A program made the translations under genes and the position numbers. From contig NC_006047.2 in the NCBI RefSeq assembly GCF_000006445.2, positions 1,550,001 through 1,614,000 on the forward strand: a stretch of 64,000 nt of DNA, read 5' to 3'. Below the pieces are notes generated by a model that was given only the letters and a program-made list of their open reading frames with translations, did not search any database and had not been told where the DNA came from. Shown here one piece after another: positions 11,615-21,864 of the stretch (position 1 is its first letter; the number at the start of each line of letters is the position of its first letter). Source of the DNA: Debaryomyces hansenii CBS767. Taxonomy: Eukaryota; Ascomycota; Pichiomycetes; Serinales; Debaryomycetaceae.

Positions 11615-13456
11615 TTAAGATTTATCCTTGATTGAGTTATTATCTTCTTCTTCGTTCGAACCTTTTCTCATAAGTCCATTATCTTCGACATACTCTTGAG
11701 ATACCTTAGACTTTTCTAAATCATAATTAATTTCACCATCGTAGGCATTACCATGTCCATCATCGCTGTATGTGATCTTATTAATTTCAGAGTAATCTGG
11801 ACATAACTCTGCCCCCTTTCTTCCAATAAGATACCACGGTAAATTGAAGATTTCTTCCATACTTTCCAACGAACGGCCAGCAACTTCTGGAATAAAGAAC
11901 CATGCCCATAACAAGCCGATAATCATAATAGCGACAAAAAAGTAGAAAGCACCGTAGTTATCCATGGCAAGCAACATCTTAGGTAATGCCTTTGAATTAC
12001 CATATTGATTAGCGAAATGTAAAACCATGATAGCAGACTGGGCGAACGAACGAATGTTCAATGGGAAAATCTCTGAACCTAATAAGTATTGAATCGAATT
12101 GAAACCCATAGTCCAACCTGCTCCTGACAAGAATAATGCAGCCATAGCTCCCTTTCCGGCTCTTTCTTTTGATCCAGTCAAATTGACATTATCATCTCCA
12201 GCTTCAGGGACAATTGTTAAGAATATAGCAAAATATAAAATGGAAAGCATTTGGATCATAATACCAATGTAGAGTGCCTTTCTTCTACCTAAGAAATCAA
12301 TAACAAAGAACGCACTGAAGTAAGCAGATACAAACTTGACAACACCTAAAATAGCAGTCCATTTCAACTTTTCAACTCCAACAGCTCCAACTAATGCAAA
12401 AAGTTCTGGAGAATATATCGTAATAGCGTTTGCTCCGGACCATTGACCTAAAATCTGTGTCAATGAAGCAACAGCAAAAAATCTATATCTGATCGATTTA
12501 ACGCAGAATATTTCCTTGATCATAGCGAATATGGTACTTCCTTGGGTAGCTTCGTTTTCAGCATGGATTTGTTCATTAATATCGGAGATTTCCCCTAAAA
12601 TATATGGGTGGTCTGTAGGTAAATTTCTCAACTTTGATAAATTCTTTGCTGCTTTATCTGGCTTATTGACCTTCAATAGCCATCTTGGACTTTCGACACA
12701 GAAAACGAACGATCCAGTCAATATCAAACCTGCTAACGGGATCTTGATCGAAGTAGGAACAATCCATTGCTGATTTGAGTCGGGTGACATATGCAAAGCT
12801 GCACCATAATTTGCAAAATACGCCATCATTATACCAAAGTAAACAGCACCAGCAAACACACATCCACAAAGTCCTCTGATAGCCTTAGGTGCAACCTCCG
12901 ACATATATGTAGGTCCAATAGTGGTAGTTTGTCCAATAGCAAGTCCTTCAATTAATCTTCCAGCATACAACTGACCAACATTTGTTGAAGTGATTTGAAT
13001 AATTGCAGCTGCGATCCATAAAACGCAAGCTGCTTGTAAAGATCTAATTCTACCAAATCTATCAACAACAAACATAGCAATAATACAACCACCAATAGAA
13101 CCTAATTGAACCATGGATGTAATATTAGATTTCAAGTTTGCAACATCATCTTCAGACTTATTTGGATCATTGAAACCAAAATAATTCTGAAACGAAATTT
13201 GCGCGACTGACCCAGAGATATTACCTTCATCATAACCTCTAGCCGACCCTAAGATACCGAAAACAAAGACCGAAAGAAACAAAGTCCAGTTAAAGATTTC
13301 AGGTGGAGCATGGTCGTCTTTTATCTTCCACCTAAACTTAGACGCCCATGAATCTTGCGCGTGGTGCTTGGTCGCTGTAGAATGTGGATGCTCAACAATT
13401 TGTTCTTTAGTATTAATTTTTGACACTTCTGCCAAGTCTTTTTGCTCGTGCAGCAT
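11615..13456 (-). CDS. MFS sugar transporter, paralogue A (xylose/quinate-type permease)
   Basis: A 613-residue major facilitator protein of the sugar porter family with 12 predicted membrane segments. Family signatures are visible: VDRFGRIRS (131-139), GRLIEGLAIG (~166-175), PTYMSEVAPKAIRG (182-195), VESPRWLL at the start of the central loop, and DFLGRRKALYIG in the second half. The cytoplasmic N-terminus (~55 residues) and the charged C-terminus are long. The substrate cannot be read from sequence; relatives carry hexoses, xylose or quinate with protons. The adjacent gene at 14625-16478 is a close tandem paralogue. A TATAAA-type element and GCGGGG (Mig1-like) sites lie upstream, suggesting glucose repression; this is inference. 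Confidence 0.88.
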   Translation of the reverse strand: MLHEQKDLAEVSKINTKEQIVEHPHSTATKHHAQDSWASKFRWKIKDDHAPPEIFNWTLFLSVFVFGILGSARGYDEGNISGSVAQISFQNYFGFNDPNKSEDDVANLKSNITSMVQLGSIGGCIIAMFVVDRFGRIRSLQAACVLWIAAAIIQITSTNVGQLYAGRLIEGLAIGQTTTIGPTYMSEVAPKAIRGLCGCVFAGAVYFGIMMAYFANYGAALHMSPDSNQQWIVPTSIKIPLAGLILTGSFVFCVESPRWLLKVNKPDKAAKNLSKLRNLPTDHPYILGEISDINEQIHAENEATQGSTIFAMIKEIFCVKSIRYRFFAVASLTQILGQWSGANAITIYSPELFALVGAVGVEKLKWTAILGVVKFVSAYFSAFFVIDFLGRRKALYIGIMIQMLSILYFAIFLTIVPEAGDDNVNLTGSKERAGKGAMAALFLSGAGWTMGFNSIQYLLGSEIFPLNIRSFAQSAIMVLHFANQYGNSKALPKMLLAMDNYGAFYFFVAIMIIGLLWAWFFIPEVAGRSLESMEEIFNLPWYLIGRKGAELCPDYSEINKITYSDDGHGNAYDGEINYDLEKSKVSQEYVEDNGLMRKGSNEEEDNNSIKDKS

Positions 13457-13812
13457 TTTAACTTAATTTCCTTAGTCCCTTTGTTATTAATTATATTGAA
13501 ATAATAATTATAAAGATGTTATGTTATACTATATAGGGATTTGTATAATGAAAACGGTATAAATATGGAGTATTTTATACTTTAATTACCCGTTGCTTCT
13601 TTACTACTATGAACAAATTTTAAATAGGGATTCCATAACTTTATATAAATATGAGAACAAAATTTTTAACACCCCATTGCCCCACATCGCTTTCTCTATA
13701 GTCGGTTCAAAACTATACGACTAATGGTGTAATTTTGGGGGATCTTTTTCCACTATTGACCCAAATTCTTTTTTTTTGTTTGACTTGCATATCAGCGCAT
13801 TCCATCCATCAA

Positions 13813-13824
13813 GAATCCCCGCGT
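13813..13824. promoter_or_regulatory. GAATCCCCGCGT element (Mig1-like core) upstream of transporter A
   Basis: This exact 12-mer also occurs upstream of paralogue B at 17106-17117. Its complement contains GCGGGG, which fits the Mig1 core SYGGRG. Binding is inferred, not shown. Confidence 0.35.
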
Positions 13825-13869
13825 ATGACACCAATCAAACCTTATTATATTATTAAGCTGCTTTATCAT

Positions 13870-13875
13870 CACGTG
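13870..13875. promoter_or_regulatory. CACGTG E-box (Cbf1-type)
   Basis: A palindromic CACGTG about 415 bp upstream of transporter A. It fits the Cbf1/bHLH consensus; the function is inferred. Confidence 0.3.
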
Positions 13876-14624
13876 TAATCTTATAATGTTGCATGAACCC
13901 CCATCGAACACCCGGAGTTATTAGGGCTAACTGAAACCCTGGACACTCTACGAGATTTAATGCGGGAAGAATTTGTTACCCCTACGACCAGCACTAACAT
14001 ATGCATAATTGACGAACGAGAACGGTGATTGTCAATATATTTGAAATAGAGCTTGTCCTAATGATTCTGATCATCTTACATTGCGCAATTGAACAAATAA
14101 ATTCCGATGCATGATCGTATAATAAATGTTATAATAGCGATGAGATGGTCCAATCTTTTCAGCCATTTTACTCAAAATATCTATTGTATCTTAAACTATG
14201 GTACTCCCATACACGTATACCTGATGATATTATCAAGCTTATCTATCTTCAAGCATGACTCTAGTAATATACATCTTGTAGATAAATCGGTGAAAATTGA
14301 TATCGGATATAATATTTCCATTACATCACCCCCGCAGCAATGGTTCCGAATCTTCTGTACAAATACAGTAACGAACCCGATATGCACCGCACCGCGGGGT
14401 TTCTCCGGTTGAAAGTATACCCCACCACCAAAACATGCTCTTGAAATTTTTTAATGTAGGCAAGAATATCGAAATTACAGTCTTGGTTTTTGATAAAAAA
14501 CTGGCTTCATCATTAAAACTAACAAATTCTAATAAAATTTTGTTCTATATAGTAATATCAGTTGAAAATTAGAGTATTCAATTAGACACTAATTAAGATG
14601 GTGCCATTCTTATTTAAACAAGAC

Positions 14625-16478
14625 TCATTTACCCTTGATTGAGTTCTTATCATATTCATCGATTGAACCTTTTCTCATAAGTCCATTATCTTCGATAAAC
14701 TCTTGCGATACCTTAGACTTTTCTAAATCATAATTAATTTCACCATCGTAGGCATTACCATGTCCATCGTCATTATGTGTTATCTTATTGATTTCAGAGT
14801 AATCTGGACATAATTCTGCCCCCTTTCTTCCAATAAGATACCACGGTAAATTGAAGATTTCTTCCATACTTTCCAAAGAACGGCCAGCAACTTCTGGAAT
14901 AAAGAACCATGCCCAGACCAAAGAGACAAGCATAACAGCGAAAAAGAAGTAGAAAGCACCATAATTGTTCATAGTAAGCATCATCTTAGGTAATGCCTTT
15001 GAATTACCGTATTGATTAGCGAAATGTAAAACCATGATAGCAGACTGAGCGAACGAACGAATATGCAATGGAAAAATTTCTGAGCCTAATAAGTATTGAA
15101 TCGAATTGAAACCCATAGTCCAACCAACTCCTGACAAATACAACGCCGCCATAGCTCCCTTTCCAGCCCGTCCCCTTGATCCAGTCAAGTCAGCTCCTTC
15201 GCTAGCCTCAGGAACAATTGTTAAGAATATAGCAAAATATAAAATGGAAAGCATTTGGATTATAATACCAATGTAGAGTGCCTTTCTTCTACCTAAGAAA
15301 TCAATAATAAAGAATGCACTCAAATAAGCAGATACAAACTTGACAACACCTAAAATAGCAGTCATCTTCAATTCCTCGATACCAACTGCTCCGATTAATG
15401 AAAAGAGTTCTGGGGCATAAATTGTCACAGCATTTGCACCAGACCATTGACCTAAAAGCTGTGTCAATGAAGCAACAGCAAAAAATCTATATCTGATCGA
15501 TTTAACGCAGAATATTTCCTTGATCATAGCGAATATGGTATTTCCTTCGGTAGCTTCGTTTTCAGCATTAATTTGTTCATTAATATCGGAGATTTCACCT
15601 AAAACATATGGGTGGTCTGTAGGTAAATTTCTTAACTTTGATAAATTCTTTGCTGCTTTATCTGGCTTATTGACCTTCAATAGCCATCTTGGACTTTCGA
15701 CACAGAAGAGAAACGATCCAACGAATATTAAACCTGCTAATGGGATCTTGATCGAAGTAGGAACAATCCATTGCTGATTTGAGTCGGGTGACATATGCAA
15801 AGCTGCACCATAATTTGCAAAATATGAAATCATAATACCCATATATACAGCACCAGCAAACACACATCCACAAAGTCCTCTGATAGCCTTAGGTGCAACC
15901 TCCGACATATATGTAGGTCCAATAGTGGTAGTTTGTCCAATAGCAAGTCCTTCAATTAATCTCCCAGCATACAACTGACCAACGTTTCCTGAGGTAATTT
16001 GTATAATTGCACCTGTGATCCATAACAAACAAGCTGCTTGTAAAGACCTAACCCTACCAAGTTTATCAACAGCATACATAGCAATAAGAGCTCCACCGAT
16101 GGATCCCAATTGAACCATAGCTTTAATATTCGAGCTTAGTTCTGCGATGTCATCCACCGTTTTATTTGGATCGTTGAATCCAAAACGTTCTCTAAACGAA
16201 AGTTGGGAAACTGCAGTTGAAATACAACCTTCATCATAACCTCTTGCGGCACCAAGAATACCAAATACAGTGACCGAAAGGAACAAACTCCAATTATAGA
16301 TCTCTTTAGGCGCATGATCATCTTGTACCTTCCATCTAAACTTAGACGTCCAAGAACTCAGAGCATGATCCTTGGTAACGGTCGAAGGTTCATGCTTTGG
16401 ATGCTCTACTTCTCTAGATTCAACTGATTGCATATCTTGTTTTGGTTGGCTAATCAGAACCATCTTTTCTTGCTCCAT
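14625..16478 (-). CDS. MFS sugar transporter, paralogue B
   Basis: A 617-residue sugar porter collinear with the preceding gene; the central and C-terminal thirds are nearly identical, while both N-termini and several membrane segments differ. It carries the same signatures (VDKLGRVRS, GRLIEGLAIG, ESPRWLL, DFLGRRKALYIG). Divergence is clustered in the N-terminal tail, some transmembrane helices and the loop before segment 10, which could alter affinity or specificity. A TATAAAT element lies ~143 bp upstream of the ATG (16621-16627) and CCCCGC hexamers lie further upstream. The two genes arose by tandem duplication with later sequence exchange. The substrate is unknown. Confidence 0.88.
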   Translation of the reverse strand: MEQEKMVLISQPKQDMQSVESREVEHPKHEPSTVTKDHALSSWTSKFRWKVQDDHAPKEIYNWSLFLSVTVFGILGAARGYDEGCISTAVSQLSFRERFGFNDPNKTVDDIAELSSNIKAMVQLGSIGGALIAMYAVDKLGRVRSLQAACLLWITGAIIQITSGNVGQLYAGRLIEGLAIGQTTTIGPTYMSEVAPKAIRGLCGCVFAGAVYMGIMISYFANYGAALHMSPDSNQQWIVPTSIKIPLAGLIFVGSFLFCVESPRWLLKVNKPDKAAKNLSKLRNLPTDHPYVLGEISDINEQINAENEATEGNTIFAMIKEIFCVKSIRYRFFAVASLTQLLGQWSGANAVTIYAPELFSLIGAVGIEELKMTAILGVVKFVSAYLSAFFIIDFLGRRKALYIGIIIQMLSILYFAIFLTIVPEASEGADLTGSRGRAGKGAMAALYLSGVGWTMGFNSIQYLLGSEIFPLHIRSFAQSAIMVLHFANQYGNSKALPKMMLTMNNYGAFYFFFAVMLVSLVWAWFFIPEVAGRSLESMEEIFNLPWYLIGRKGAELCPDYSEINKITHNDDGHGNAYDGEINYDLEKSKVSQEFIEDNGLMRKGSIDEYDKNSIKGK

Positions 16479-17608
16479 GTTGACTAAGAATATAATATAC
16501 TATTGCACTTTTATTTTATAGAACCAAATTCTTTGCAGATTGTAAGTGGCCCCAAACTGATACTCTAGTATTCTCAACTTATTGTTTCTAATCAACTCTT
16601 CCATGGTGAAATTTATCTCTATTTATACAGTTGAAGTCTGTGACAATTAAAAATGAACGAGTCAGAGCTGGTCCCACGAGTGTGCAGTTATACCAAGAAA
16701 TTTATCTTACATTCCAAACTTTAGTTGCAATTATCAAGCCTAATGTGTAACTAAAAACGGCTGCAAACTCTTACCTTCGACCAAAAGCTAAATATCATGC
16801 AGGATCGCCCCCAAACCCCGCTGACCTGCTAAAAGCAATCAATTCAGAATTTATGTAATATTATGGGGTTGTTCCCTAAACAATAAGGAGAAAACATAAG
16901 CGATCCGGCCCGCATATGTGCAGCATAAAAAGACCGCCAGGAGTAAAGAAAGCATTTTTTCGTATCCCTAGAAATATTGAATTCTGACACTAGTATATTC
17001 TACTCCATCAGAGAAAGTAATAAGAATATCTTCTCCTCAATATGATGAGTTAGTGATACAGTTTAATTATTTTCTAAAACTTTTGCTTAAAAAATCTCTA
17101 CGATGGAATCCCCGCGTGTCAAATTATGGCTCAGACATTGTACCATCGAATAATCTAAATAGAAACTCTCCGGGATTTAAATGTCTTGGCTTATTGAAAC
17201 AGGTATTATCTATATCATTTGAAAAAATCTGTCATAATACGGAGTGGTCTTACATAGTAATTAGTCGATAGTCGTTTTGTATTTCAGCTACTGTAGATTT
17301 AGGTTCATTTATTTAGAACATCGTTAAACATAAACGTTATCCTCTAGCAGTCTGGATTATTGCTTAGAACAGAGGTTGTGCTTCAAATAGTAGTAAGAGG
17401 CGCCCCACCTGCAACCATTCAGTATCCAAACTATAATTATGCAAGTATTGAATCTTGCGATATTCGTATACACCATCCAATCAAAACGTAAAAAATCCCC
17501 CCACTAATATAAAATCCCATCTCAGTAATACAACAAACAGTCTGAATAAATTTGCAATAGCTGACAGTATGCCTCCTATCTTATTGTTTCCTAATGCCTC
17601 ACAAACTA
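16479..17608. promoter_or_regulatory. Long upstream region of transporter B
   Basis: About 1.1 kb with no credible gene. Besides a TATA element at 16621-16627 it holds CCCCGC hexamers at 16816-16821 and 17110-17115. Small ORFs at 17053-17271 and 17455-17685 show no similarity and are taken as chance. Confidence 0.45.
17106..17117. promoter_or_regulatory. GAATCCCCGCGT element upstream of transporter B
   Basis: Identical to the 12-mer at 13813-13824. It lies ~630 bp upstream of the transporter B ATG and may be a shared glucose-repression element. Confidence 0.35.
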
Positions 17609-18745
17609 CTATTGGAGCACGAATATTCTCCAATTTTTTTGCAAATTTCCAACACTATGGATTGCTATTTCACACTCCAATTTAGGTAATATAACGATAC
17701 TACCATCCATACAAAATCTGTTTTTCGAATCCGCTCCGAGTTTTACTTTTATTTCTTGGTTTTTCGTAATCTGCATGTATGTCACTTTTTCATCCCCAAT
17801 ATGCCTGCCATTATCATAAACCTCTTTCATAATATCCAACAATTCTGTGCCATACTTGGAATTTACTGCAACCATGTATAACGAGTCATCTCCAATATCT
17901 CCATGCGGCAGGATTTCGAATGTTGGTTCAAATCGAGTAACAGGCGTAACTAGCCAATAAGCAAATGGACCATTCACGGGTTTGTCATTAATCATTATGG
18001 TTCCTACATATTTTTGCTCTTGCTCTAAATTTTTCATAGCAGCCATTTTAAATCTTTCTAATCCGAATTTTCTTAACTCTTTAGTATCACTATCAGCAAC
18101 GATGGAAGCATGGAAAGCCCATGACAAAACCGTCGTAAAAACTAGAGGTTCTTTAATTATTGCTTTCTTATCTTGAAACACAAAGTAAGAATCTTTAGGG
18201 AAAGTAGCCTGGTATAAATTGAAAGGTATTTTAGTACCCAATAAGATATTTGCCACAGCATGGATTGTATTATCAATTCCTAGAGAAAGCGATAGACTAT
18301 TACCTGTCCCGCAGGGTATAACAACTACATTCACAGCAGTTTCCTGTTCGATCTCTGGTAAATCGTTTACAAACTCCGAAATAGACGTATCTCCACTAAG
18401 AAAGATTATTGTCTTTTCCGTATTGCTATCTAAAGACTGGGCAAATTTCTTAATAGAATCCTTATTCTGGGTAGCAAAATACCTATGCTCGATCCCTAGC
18501 AATTGAAACAAAGGTTCAATAATCTTCCGATATACGTCTTTATGTTCATTTCTTCCAGTTCCAGAAAAAATGGAGTCAATTATCGTGATATCACTATGCA
18601 AGTGTAAAACCTTTTCAGGATTTACAGAAGGAATATTTTCGACAGCTTCATCAATTGATGAAATTTTGAACCTGAGTTCATTTTCTATATCAGTTAACGT
18701 AACCAAATTCTTGCTATTTTCTATAATGAATTGTATTTCTGTCAT
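17609..18745 (-). CDS. Diacylglycerol/sphingoid-base kinase-like protein with altered nucleotide motif
   Basis: A 378-residue protein with the layout of a lipid kinase catalytic (DAGK_cat) domain. After a ~65-residue N-terminus comes LHLHSDITIIDSIFSGTGRN, then TIIFLSGDTSISEFVNDLP in the place of the GGDGT...NGL nucleotide loop, then VVVIPCGTGNSLSLSLG, which matches the conserved PxGTGN motif. A C-terminal beta sandwich ends with FCMDGSIVILP, matching the usual DGE/DG turn. Canonical GGDGT is SGDTS here, so two of the three glycines are gone while the Asp remains. It may be an active, divergent fungal subfamily or a non-catalytic relative. No signal peptide is seen. The precise substrate cannot be named. 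Confidence 0.6.
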   Translation of the reverse strand: MTEIQFIIENSKNLVTLTDIENELRFKISSIDEAVENIPSVNPEKVLHLHSDITIIDSIFSGTGRNEHKDVYRKIIEPLFQLLGIEHRYFATQNKDSIKKFAQSLDSNTEKTIIFLSGDTSISEFVNDLPEIEQETAVNVVVIPCGTGNSLSLSLGIDNTIHAVANILLGTKIPFNLYQATFPKDSYFVFQDKKAIIKEPLVFTTVLSWAFHASIVADSDTKELRKFGLERFKMAAMKNLEQEQKYVGTIMINDKPVNGPFAYWLVTPVTRFEPTFEILPHGDIGDDSLYMVAVNSKYGTELLDIMKEVYDNGRHIGDEKVTYMQITKNQEIKVKLGADSKNRFCMDGSIVILPKLECEIAIHSVGNLQKNWRIFVLQ

Positions 18746-18852
18746 TTGATCTAAATTTATTTCTACAAGATTTTATTACAAATCAAATTATTCTTTAGTT
18801 GATATTTTGATTCTTATCATAAATTTTTCTTTGAAATTGCGACATTTATATA

Positions 18853-21800
18853 CTAACGATTATAACCATTTCTATTTCTAAAATTACCAGTTCGATTGGG
18901 TGCTGGGATATATCCAGATCTGTTACTGGACGCATTTCCTTGGCCTTGCCTGTCATAATTACTACCTTGATTATTATATCTATTATAGTTGTTATAATTA
19001 CCATGGTTGTTACGGTTATTGTAATTGTTGTAGCTATTCTGGTTATTGTAATTGTTATAGCTATTCTGATTACTGTAGTTGTTGTAGCTATTCTGATTAC
19101 TGTAGTTGTTGTTGCTCTGATTAGGATAACCACCATTGTAATTATTGTTGTAGTTGTTATTGTTACTATAGCTGTTATATTGATTATCATAACTATTATT
19201 AGCCATCGCATTCATAGGAACAGGTTGTTGGTGTTGCTGATTTTGATTTTTCAAATTGTGCATGAAAGCTCTATATCCGCCTCTTCTCATAGAGTATATC
19301 AAATAGTCTTCCTTGCCACTTGGACCTTTATTCACGTATCCACTATTATCATTTGGTGTACGGAACCTATTGTAGCCACCATTTCTCTGATTTCCGTGAA
19401 GTATTGAATCCCTATCTTCTTGGGTTAATGTTCTAGTATGTGAAATATATCCATTAATAAGCATTGATTTACCCATCTTTTTGGTTGGCATTTTGTAGGA
19501 CGATTGGAAAAATTCAATATTATTTAAATCTGGCATATCACCCTCACTTAAAGGAAACTTAGTTATTCCATCCGGGACAAAGTACTCATTCTTGATAACG
19601 GTTCCTGCTAAACTAGATCTGCTAAACCTGAATTTTAATTCTTTTACATTGTTATCATATAATTCATTATAGAAACGTTTATAGTTTTTATTTTGGTTTG
19701 AAATGAATAAGACTTCATTCTTCAAAGTATTTCTTTCTCTTTCATCATCGGTTAACAAGTGGTACCGTTTCTCCAATGCTTCGAGTAGTCTATTTTCATC
19801 AATAAACGGCAATAATGCTATACCTTGCCAGCTCATCTTTTTACCATTCATATCAATTTGAAACTCCTCAGGATAAAAATCAAGTATTTCACTACTTGGA
19901 TCTGACATTAAGATTCTAAGCACTTCAGGTAAATTATGTCCGGAAGCCGCTGGTAACACTGACATTAACTGCTCATACGGTTTAAATGGTTCTCCAAGTG
20001 TAAACTTGATACCTTGTTCACCAATAATATCATTTATATTTACAAAATCTGCTGCAAAAGGTGCATAATGATATGGATAATACCACTGCCATGAGGGACA
20101 TCCCTGGTAATAGTATAATAATACCCAGGAAATGCCTTCTAAATAACAGCGGACCATATCACGACGAATTTTGTTGATTTCCTCCTCTGATACTACACCA
20201 AATTTACTTTGGTAGTATCGCTGGCGATATCCTGGTTCCCACATCCTAACAGAATCACCATTCTCATCTGGTTTTGGTAATTCAGCTTCCACTTGATCGA
20301 TTGGCCTCTTTTTCGAATTCTCAGTAGTGTTTATATCCAGTTTATTCTGCTGTTCCTGGATTGCTGCAGATGCACTCACATTTTTGTCGGACTCCTTATT
20401 ATTTTTAGAATCAAGCAACTTCTTTAAAGCTGCCGCAGCGTCGGCATTAGACATATTCGCCTTTGTAATAACATCTCGATTCTCCACAATATCTTTATTC
20501 GATAACTGTGCATAACCCTCAACAGCATCGCCGCTTGTAGATAACAAGGGCATATTAATATCAGCTGTTAATGGGGCCTTATCGCTACCTTTTGAAACTT
20601 GAGGTATGTATTGATTCTTTAATGCTTTCTCTTCTTCTTGGGCAAGTTTACGTCTCTTGTCGTTCTCTTCCCTTCTCTTTTCTCCTTCGTGTCTTTTCCT
20701 AAAGATTTCATCTTCTTTGTACGACAAACTAGATAGTAACTTTTCAACACTCTCCAAGTTAAGATTACCATCGCAAGTTATGTAATCCCGTAGTTTCGGT
20801 AACATTCTCTTCCAGCAATTAACAAGTATATCAATACCATTATCTCTAACATCTAAACTTGGCAAATGAGGTAAGAAATCATTACCAACAAAGAAACACA
20901 TGAACACCCAATCATCAATTGCTCTTTCTAAATCAAATGGAAAAGATAAATGTGGGTTATATAATTCAATTTCCAAATACTCTCTCAATACATTAACGTG
21001 TAGCCACAAGAAAGGTTTCTTCGCATCTTGTTCCGCTATGGAATCTTTTTGATCTTGAGTCATCAGAAGCTGATCGGATATTCTCATCTGTCTTGATTGA
21101 TTGGCGAAGACGTCTTCTCTTAAAACCCTAAAATGTGGTTCATGAGTTGCCAACCCCAAGAAAATTAAATCAGCATCCAACCCATAGATACAATGCTTCG
21201 TATTTGGATCATATTCTGGATCCAGCCTTTGCAGTCTTATGAAACTCATAAGTTTGTGTTCACCTTCACCAGGAACGGTTGCATCACTAATAATGACTTG
21301 CAAATTTGCCCAGCCGGGATCTGTTGCTAATTTATAGGCTACCCAGTATCTTAATGCTTGTGCTAAGCTATCCATAAACGGTGTGCCCGGGGTAATAGCA
21401 TTGGAATCCCATGATTTTTTACCTTTGATTGCATCATCGATCAGTTCACCTCTCGATTCCCGCTCTCTAATTTGGCGTTCTTTTTCTTCGTGTGCAATTT
21501 TCGCATCTTGTGCGGATCTAAATCTTCTTGATCTTTGTTGGTTCATTTTAGCTCTTGGTGCAACCCCATCAACAGCGATCATTAAAACTTTTCGAGGTCT
21601 TGCCATCAATAACACTCTATCAGTATATTTAAAAACATCCAAAAACATTTCGTCTTCTGTCTCTGGTGGAAGTTTGTGTTCAGGATGGGAACAGGGATGA
21701 ACAATCCCATTCATATCTAAATATAAATTGTCTAACTCACCATTTGGATTTGGATCGCTGAATTGCGCTGCACCAATTTCTTGCGTGACATCGTCTTCCA

Positions 21801-21864
21801 CAACAGGTGATATAATCTTTGGGTATTTACGAGATAGCCATCTAAATAATGCTGGAACACCCAT
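18853..21864 (-). CDS. RAT1: Nuclear 5'-3' exoribonuclease Rat1/Xrn2
   Basis: A 1003-residue protein starting MGVPALFRWLSRKYP, the hallmark of the Xrn family. The N-terminal nuclease has NLYLDMNGIVHPCSHPE (metal ligand D50), the GLDADLIFLGLATHEP segment and VGNDFLPHLPSLD. An acidic/Lys-rich insert lies near 400-560, followed by the second conserved region (QRYYQSKFGV, WVLLYYYQGCPSWQWYYPYHYAPFA). Length matches S. cerevisiae Rat1. It degrades uncapped nuclear RNA, trims rRNA and snoRNA 5' ends and promotes Pol II termination, with Rai1 as partner. The last ~120 residues are an Asn/Tyr/Gln/Gly-rich tail with tandem repeats. Confidence 0.96.
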   Translation of the reverse strand: MGVPALFRWLSRKYPKIISPVVEDDVTQEIGAAQFSDPNPNGELDNLYLDMNGIVHPCSHPEHKLPPETEDEMFLDVFKYTDRVLLMARPRKVLMIAVDGVAPRAKMNQQRSRRFRSAQDAKIAHEEKERQIRERESRGELIDDAIKGKKSWDSNAITPGTPFMDSLAQALRYWVAYKLATDPGWANLQVIISDATVPGEGEHKLMSFIRLQRLDPEYDPNTKHCIYGLDADLIFLGLATHEPHFRVLREDVFANQSRQMRISDQLLMTQDQKDSIAEQDAKKPFLWLHVNVLREYLEIELYNPHLSFPFDLERAIDDWVFMCFFVGNDFLPHLPSLDVRDNGIDILVNCWKRMLPKLRDYITCDGNLNLESVEKLLSSLSYKEDEIFRKRHEGEKRREENDKRRKLAQEEEKALKNQYIPQVSKGSDKAPLTADINMPLLSTSGDAVEGYAQLSNKDIVENRDVITKANMSNADAAAALKKLLDSKNNKESDKNVSASAAIQEQQNKLDINTTENSKKRPIDQVEAELPKPDENGDSVRMWEPGYRQRYYQSKFGVVSEEEINKIRRDMVRCYLEGISWVLLYYYQGCPSWQWYYPYHYAPFAADFVNINDIIGEQGIKFTLGEPFKPYEQLMSVLPAASGHNLPEVLRILMSDPSSEILDFYPEEFQIDMNGKKMSWQGIALLPFIDENRLLEALEKRYHLLTDDERERNTLKNEVLFISNQNKNYKRFYNELYDNNVKELKFRFSRSSLAGTVIKNEYFVPDGITKFPLSEGDMPDLNNIEFFQSSYKMPTKKMGKSMLINGYISHTRTLTQEDRDSILHGNQRNGGYNRFRTPNDNSGYVNKGPSGKEDYLIYSMRRGGYRAFMHNLKNQNQQHQQPVPMNAMANNSYDNQYNSYSNNNNYNNNYNGGYPNQSNNNYSNQNSYNNYSNQNSYNNYNNQNSYNNYNNRNNHGNYNNYNRYNNQGSNYDRQGQGNASSNRSGYIPAPNRTGNFRNRNGYNR
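19012..19116 (-). repeat. 27-bp tandem repeats encoding the RAT1 Asn/Tyr-rich tail
   Basis: Three 27-bp units (19036-19062, 19063-19089, 19090-19116), plus a partial one to the left, differ by a few bases and encode repeats of the type NNY(S/N)NQNSY. The reading frame is kept, so this is a coding minisatellite. Confidence 0.85.

Larger units (their letters stand above)
13457..14624. promoter_or_regulatory. Long upstream region of transporter A
   Basis: Almost 1.2 kb without a gene between the two transporter genes, on the 5' side of paralogue A. It contains a TATA-like stretch near 13641-13650, a T-rich run near 13768-13777, an E-box CACGTG at 13870-13875 and three GCGGGG/CCCCGC hexamers (13816-13821, 14330-14335, 14394-14399). 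A 101-codon ORF at 14107-14412 has no recognisable features. The length and number of GC-box motifs suggest a regulated carbon-source promoter. Confidence 0.45.

Noticed and set aside
19012..19116. CRISPR-like spaced repeat
   Set aside because: Units are directly adjacent, in frame with RAT1 and in a eukaryotic genome.
18940..19407. 155-codon + strand ORF opposite the RAT1 tail, and the 121-codon overlapping minus frame
   Set aside because: They are Ile/Val/Thr-rich shadows of the repetitive Asn/Tyr-coding sequence.
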